Below are positions 7,051-9,794 of a stretch of 9,794 bases of DNA, one piece after another (position 1 is the stretch's first letter; every line of letters begins with the position of its first letter). The stretch covers positions 1 through 9,794 of the forward strand of contig JAWXUL010000056.1 of NCBI GenBank assembly GCA_044432725.1, read 5' to 3'. The notes beneath the pieces are model-generated. The model was not told the DNA's origin. It saw only the letters and a program-made list of their open reading frames with translations, and did no database searches. The position numbers and the translations under genes were made by a program. Origin of the DNA: JAWXUK01 sp044432725. Its GTDB lineage: Bacteria; Bacillota; Clostridia; Oscillospirales; Oscillospiraceae.

Positions 7051-7106
7051 TCAGCAAAGGGGTGATACTAATTCCGGTTAGAAACCGGAATTAGTATCAG
7101 AGCTGA
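7051..7106 (+). promoter_or_regulatory. Perfect 17-bp-stem hairpin / palindrome in the reductase leader
   Basis: TGATACTAATTCCGGTT (7063-7079) is followed by a 3-nt loop AGA and its exact reverse complement (7083-7099). TCAGC (7051-7055) and GCTGA (7102-7106) can close it further across an internal loop. The plus strand after it is A-rich, not T-rich, so it is not an intrinsic terminator. It may be an operator for a dimeric regulator acting just after the start site, or a 5' RNA structure that stabilises the message or controls translation. Confidence 0.85.
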
Positions 7107-7139
7107 AAGAAAAGTAAAAAAGTATGTTGGAGGTAAATT

Positions 7140-8282
7140 ATGTCACAGGATTATTTGGGAAAAGAAATCAAAAAGTTGGGTTTCGGTTTCATGCGTTTGC
7201 CACTTTTGGAAAACAGTCAAGAGATCGACATAGAACAAAGCAAAAAAATGGTAGATCGTTATTTAGAAGCAGGCTACACCTATTTTGACACGGCAGTCCC
7301 CTATCATGGACAAAAATCAGAAGCAGCACTGAAAACCTGTCTCACAGACAGACATCCTCGGGAGAATTATCAAATTGCCACAAAATTAACAGCTGGTTTT
7401 GTGAAAGAAACAGCAGAAGATTTATTCAACGAATCCTTGAAAAATATCGGTACTGATTATGTGGATTTTTATTTGATACACGCCATGAACAGAAATAATT
7501 TTAAGCAATATACTGAATTTGGTGTGTTTGACTTGGTGAAAAAATTAAAAAGCGAAGGAAAAATAAAGCATTACGGCTTTTCCTTCCACGATAAAGCAGA
7601 TGCATTGGAAATGATTTTAGATGCACACCCTGACATGGAATTTATTCAACTTCAACTGAACTATGCAGATTGGGAAAATGAAGGGATTCAGTCCAGAAAA
7701 TGTTATGAGATTGCACAAAAATACAAGAAACCCATCGTTGTGATGGAGCCTGTCCGTGGTGGTATGCTTACCTCTCTCCCCAAAGAAGCAGAAAATACCT
7801 TCAAAGCAGCTCGCCCTGAGGATTCTCTTGCTAAATGGGCATTGCGTTATGCAGCCAATTTGGACAATGTGATTACTGTCCTCAGTGGGATGTCCTCACT
7901 AGAACAAATGGAAGAAAATCTGAAGACTTTTGACACCATGGAACCACTCAGCACCAAGGATAAGGAAACCATTGAAAAAGTATCAGAAATCTTGGATCAA
8001 ATGCCTAACATTCCCTGTACTGATTGTAAATACTGCGTGGAAGGTTGCCCTGTGAAAATCAATATCCCAGCATTTTTTAATATCATGAACAATCACTATC
8101 GTTTTGACGGAGAAGATGGTGCTGTCAGTAATTTAGGAAATTTCAAATTTAACACTGGTGAAGGAAAAACAATGCCTTCTGCTTGTGTATCCTGTGGGAA
8201 ATGCGAAGAAATTTGCCCTCAAGGAATTAAAATCATAAAAGAATTAGATAAAGTGAAGGAAGCATACGAACCTTTGCTATAA
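7140..8282 (+). CDS. Aldo/keto reductase with C-terminal two-[4Fe-4S] ferredoxin domain
   Basis: A 380-residue cytosolic oxidoreductase. Residues 1-285 form an aldo/keto reductase barrel with the full catalytic tetrad: Asp50 and Tyr55 (FDTAVPYH), Lys82 (IATKL) and His114 (FYLIHAM). The C-terminal part carries two complete CxxCxxCxxxCP motifs, Cys293-296-299-303 and Cys349-352-355-359, so it should hold two [4Fe-4S] clusters. Proteins of this architecture are frequent in anaerobic Clostridia-like bacteria and are thought to couple carbonyl reduction to ferredoxin-type electron transfer; the substrate is not known. TTGGAGG (7127-7133) gives a strong ribosome binding site 6 nt before the ATG. 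It is a single-gene unit with its own promoter, leader hairpin and terminator. Confidence 0.94.
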   Translation: MSQDYLGKEIKKLGFGFMRLPLLENSQEIDIEQSKKMVDRYLEAGYTYFDTAVPYHGQKSEAALKTCLTDRHPRENYQIATKLTAGFVKETAEDLFNESLKNIGTDYVDFYLIHAMNRNNFKQYTEFGVFDLVKKLKSEGKIKHYGFSFHDKADALEMILDAHPDMEFIQLQLNYADWENEGIQSRKCYEIAQKYKKPIVVMEPVRGGMLTSLPKEAENTFKAARPEDSLAKWALRYAANLDNVITVLSGMSSLEQMEENLKTFDTMEPLSTKDKETIEKVSEILDQMPNIPCTDCKYCVEGCPVKINIPAFFNIMNNHYRFDGEDGAVSNLGNFKFNTGEGKTMPSACVSCGKCEEICPQGIKIIKELDKVKEAYEPLL

Positions 8283-8287
8283 AAAAA

Positions 8288-8322
8288 GGCTGTGCCACAT
8301 AGATTTGTGGCACAGCTTTTTT
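8288..8322. terminator. Terminator after the aldo/keto reductase, usable from both sides
   Basis: GCTGTGCCACA (8289-8299) pairs perfectly with TGTGGCACAGC (8306-8316) around a 6-nt loop and is followed by six T (8317-8322). On the minus strand the stem is followed by a run of T (complement of 8281-8287), so it also suits the convergent gene ending at 8345. Confidence 0.93.
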
Positions 8323-8344
8323 AAAACTGTAAGGTGAAGCCTTA

Positions 8345-9794
8345 TCACACAAAACGTGCCACGGTACGGCAAGCTTTATAGAAATAGTTGGCGAATTTCA
8401 AACGATGGTTGGCTCTGCCCACTGATTTCAAGCGAGTCAGCTTCATCAAGAACATCACATCATCCATCTGGGTCACATCTTCTTTAGAGATATCCACTTT
8501 GGAAACACCAGATTTCATCAGTCCTTTGAACTCGTGTAACTGGATTTCCTTGTCTCCAGACAGTCCCACTTTCAGCTTTTTCCCTGATCTGTGGATTTCT
8601 TCTGCAGCAGCAGTGGTGATCTCTAGCCAATCACTGGGATAGCCTTCTTCAGGATTTGCAACATCTAAGAGTAAGGTGAAAACCCCTGCTTTTTGTAAGA
8701 GTTTACACTCCTCTGGAGAGATAGACACATGGCTTCCATCCTGTGCAATCAAATTGTGCTTCACTTCTAAAATGGCACTTTTCTTTTTGGCATGCTTGGC
8801 AAGTTGTTTCAAATTGTCAAACTCTGCTTCAATATTGCCCACTTGATAGCAAACAGAAGAGAATCCCCAGTCGAAAGCTTCATTACACATTTCTAGGGTA
8901 GCATTGGGAAGGTGCATCCCCACAGGGGTTTTGATTTTGTTCTCTTTCAACATATGGTTCATGGTTTCAGAGATCACTTGCAACTGATTTTCTTCTCCAG
9001 TTAAAAGGTGGGTCACAGAAATCACTAAGGGAGATTTCAGCTTCTTCGCAGAGAAAAGAATTTCCTTTGTTTGTTCAAAGCTCTCCACATTCACTTGCCC
9101 AATGGCATAACGGAACAGCTTGGCATTTTTTAGCAAAATTTTCTCAGAGAAAATTTTCTTTCGCTTCAGTTTCACTTTCTTCAGCTTCAAGTTACTACCA
9201 TCTTCTGAAAAGAGGGAACGCAGAGCATTAAAGACATTTCTAGCGCCATCAAAGAGTGAGGCAGACCCAGAAGCGGCACCACCTACAGCAGAAGCAGCGC
9301 CACCGGCAGCAGATACCACTCCACCAGCAGCGGCAGCACCTCCCACCACAGCATTTCCCAAAGCAATGGCACCACCCACAGCAAGTCCACCAAGTCCCAC
9401 AGCAGCCACACCAGTGGCAACGGTTTCTAAGAGCTCTTTTTCTTCCTTGGGCTCTTCTTCAGGTTCTGGCGCAATTTCAGCTTCTGGAAGCACTTCCATC
9501 TCTGGCAGAATCTCTGGCTCTGGTTCTAAAGAAGCTTCTGGCTGAATGGTTGGGATGATTTCTTCCTCTGGCTCTTCTAAGAGCAAGTCCTCCTCTGGTT
9601 CTTCTGGGAGAACTTCTTCCACTTCTGGAGGTTTCACGCCACTTAAACTATCACTATTGGTGTTGGAAGAATTGTTCCCTGTATTGGATTCAGGCTCTTT
9701 GTCTGGTTGAGGGCTTGATTCTGGCTCAGGCTCAGGTTCTGGCTCAGGCTCAGGTTCAGGCTCAGGTTCTGGTTCAGGCTCAGGTTCAGGCTCA
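8345..9794 (-). CDS. Pro/Glu-repeat, membrane-anchored protein with class II aldolase-like pseudoenzyme domain (5' end outside window)
   Basis: The frame is open to the right edge; 482 residues are visible and the true start lies outside. From N to C: about twelve Pro-Glu dipeptides, a Ser/Asn-rich spacer, an acidic Pro/Leu-rich stretch, a Gly/Ala/Val hydrophobic segment of about 45-50 residues (9258-9420), a Lys/Arg-rich patch (KLKKVKLKRKK, near 9150-9190), then about 270 residues that follow class II fructose-bisphosphate aldolase step by step: YAIGQVNVESFEQT for YAVGQFNINNLEWT, MHLPNA (8900-8917) for LHLDHG, SPEECKLL for the DPEEC region, SGVSKVDIS for LGTSKINV. The catalytic Asp and adjacent zinc His are replaced by Pro-Asn, and the later zinc histidines (GSVHG and LHGGTG regions) are absent; only the Glu of AILEV remains. 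The barrel looks non-catalytic. Topology is inferred: the basic patch suggests a cytosolic C-terminal domain. The role is unknown. Confidence 0.85.
   Translation of the reverse strand, partial: EPEPEPEPEPEPEPEPEPEPEPEPESSPQPDKEPESNTGNNSSNTNSDSLSGVKPPEVEEVLPEEPEEDLLLEEPEEEIIPTIQPEASLEPEPEILPEMEVLPEAEIAPEPEEEPKEEKELLETVATGVAAVGLGGLAVGGAIALGNAVVGGAAAAGGVVSAAGGAASAVGGAASGSASLFDGARNVFNALRSLFSEDGSNLKLKKVKLKRKKIFSEKILLKNAKLFRYAIGQVNVESFEQTKEILFSAKKLKSPLVISVTHLLTGEENQLQVISETMNHMLKENKIKTPVGMHLPNATLEMCNEAFDWGFSSVCYQVGNIEAEFDNLKQLAKHAKKKSAILEVKHNLIAQDGSHVSISPEECKLLQKAGVFTLLLDVANPEEGYPSDWLEITTAAAEEIHRSGKKLKVGLSGDKEIQLHEFKGLMKSGVSKVDISKEDVTQMDDVMFLMKLTRLKSVGRANHRLKFANYFYKACRTVARFV
9719..9794 (-). repeat. 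6-bp repeat encoding a Pro-Glu dipeptide tract
   Basis: GGCTCA/GGTTCA/GGTTCT-type hexamers repeat about twelve times up to the window edge, encoding (Pro-Glu)n on the minus strand. Third-position variation (CCT/CCA, GAG/GAA) shows it is not a pure microsatellite. It probably continues beyond the edge and forms a stiff extended acidic spacer. Confidence 0.93.

Noticed and set aside
7063..7099. Reductase leader hairpin as a terminator or attenuator
   Set aside because: The sequence after it is A-rich on the plus strand and there is no T-run on either side.
9120..9558. Plus-strand frames rich in Ala/Pro/Ser or Gln/His opposite the aldolase-like gene
   Set aside because: Their composition is a by-product of the Gly/Ala and Pro/Glu repeats on the minus strand; no family is recognised.
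8345..9637. GTG at 9637 as the start of the aldolase-like protein
   Set aside because: The frame stays open upstream to the window edge with a clear Pro-Glu repeat, and no ribosome binding site precedes the GTG. The gene is treated as cut by the edge.

Overview
The window looks like an AT-rich, low-GC Bacillota (Firmicutes) chromosome, probably from an anaerobe. The grounds are near-consensus sigma-A-type promoters with 17-bp spacers, strong AGGAG-type ribosome binding sites, an EssC-type type VII secretion ATPase, the PdxS/PdxT route to pyridoxal phosphate, and an aldo/keto reductase with a two-cluster ferredoxin tail. The genus cannot be named from sequence alone.

Layout. (1) Positions 1-3098, minus strand: a long essC-like gene, cut by the left edge. 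It has two N-terminal FHA-like domains, two membrane segments and a first FtsK-type ATPase domain with a degenerate Walker A loop, then a 21-bp/7-residue tandem repeat running off the window. The gene uses a TTG start and has a long leader carrying several inverted repeats. (2) Positions 3099-3539: a divergent promoter region, with one promoter for essC and a fully consensus promoter for pdxS. (3) Positions 3540-5758, plus strand: pdxS, pdxT and a small PAS-like protein of unknown role, which look like one transcription unit ending in a bidirectional terminator at 5781-5819. (4) Positions 5824-6690, minus strand: a secreted N-acetylmuramoyl-L-alanine amidase with a Pro/Glu-rich linker. (5) Positions 6763-6991: a non-coding block almost entirely made of seven back-to-back hairpins enclosed by imperfect terminal inverted repeats. 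(6) Positions 7013-8282, plus strand: promoter, a perfect 17-bp-stem hairpin in the leader, and a ferredoxin-tailed aldo/keto reductase, closed by a terminator. (7) Positions 8345-9794, minus strand: the 3' part of a gene for an unusual protein. It has a Pro-Glu dipeptide repeat, an acidic stretch, a long Gly/Ala hydrophobic segment, a basic patch and a C-terminal domain resembling class II fructose-bisphosphate aldolase that has lost its catalytic and most zinc-binding residues.

How the genes fit together. PdxS and PdxT form the glutamine-dependent PLP synthase; the PAS-like protein is probably co-transcribed with them. The EssC homologue, the amidase and the membrane-anchored aldolase-like protein are all envelope-associated or predicted to be, and all three carry Pro/Glu-rich low-complexity linkers. 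The two most unusual items are the aldolase-like pseudoenzyme fused to a membrane/acid-repeat module and the multi-hairpin element at 6763-6991.
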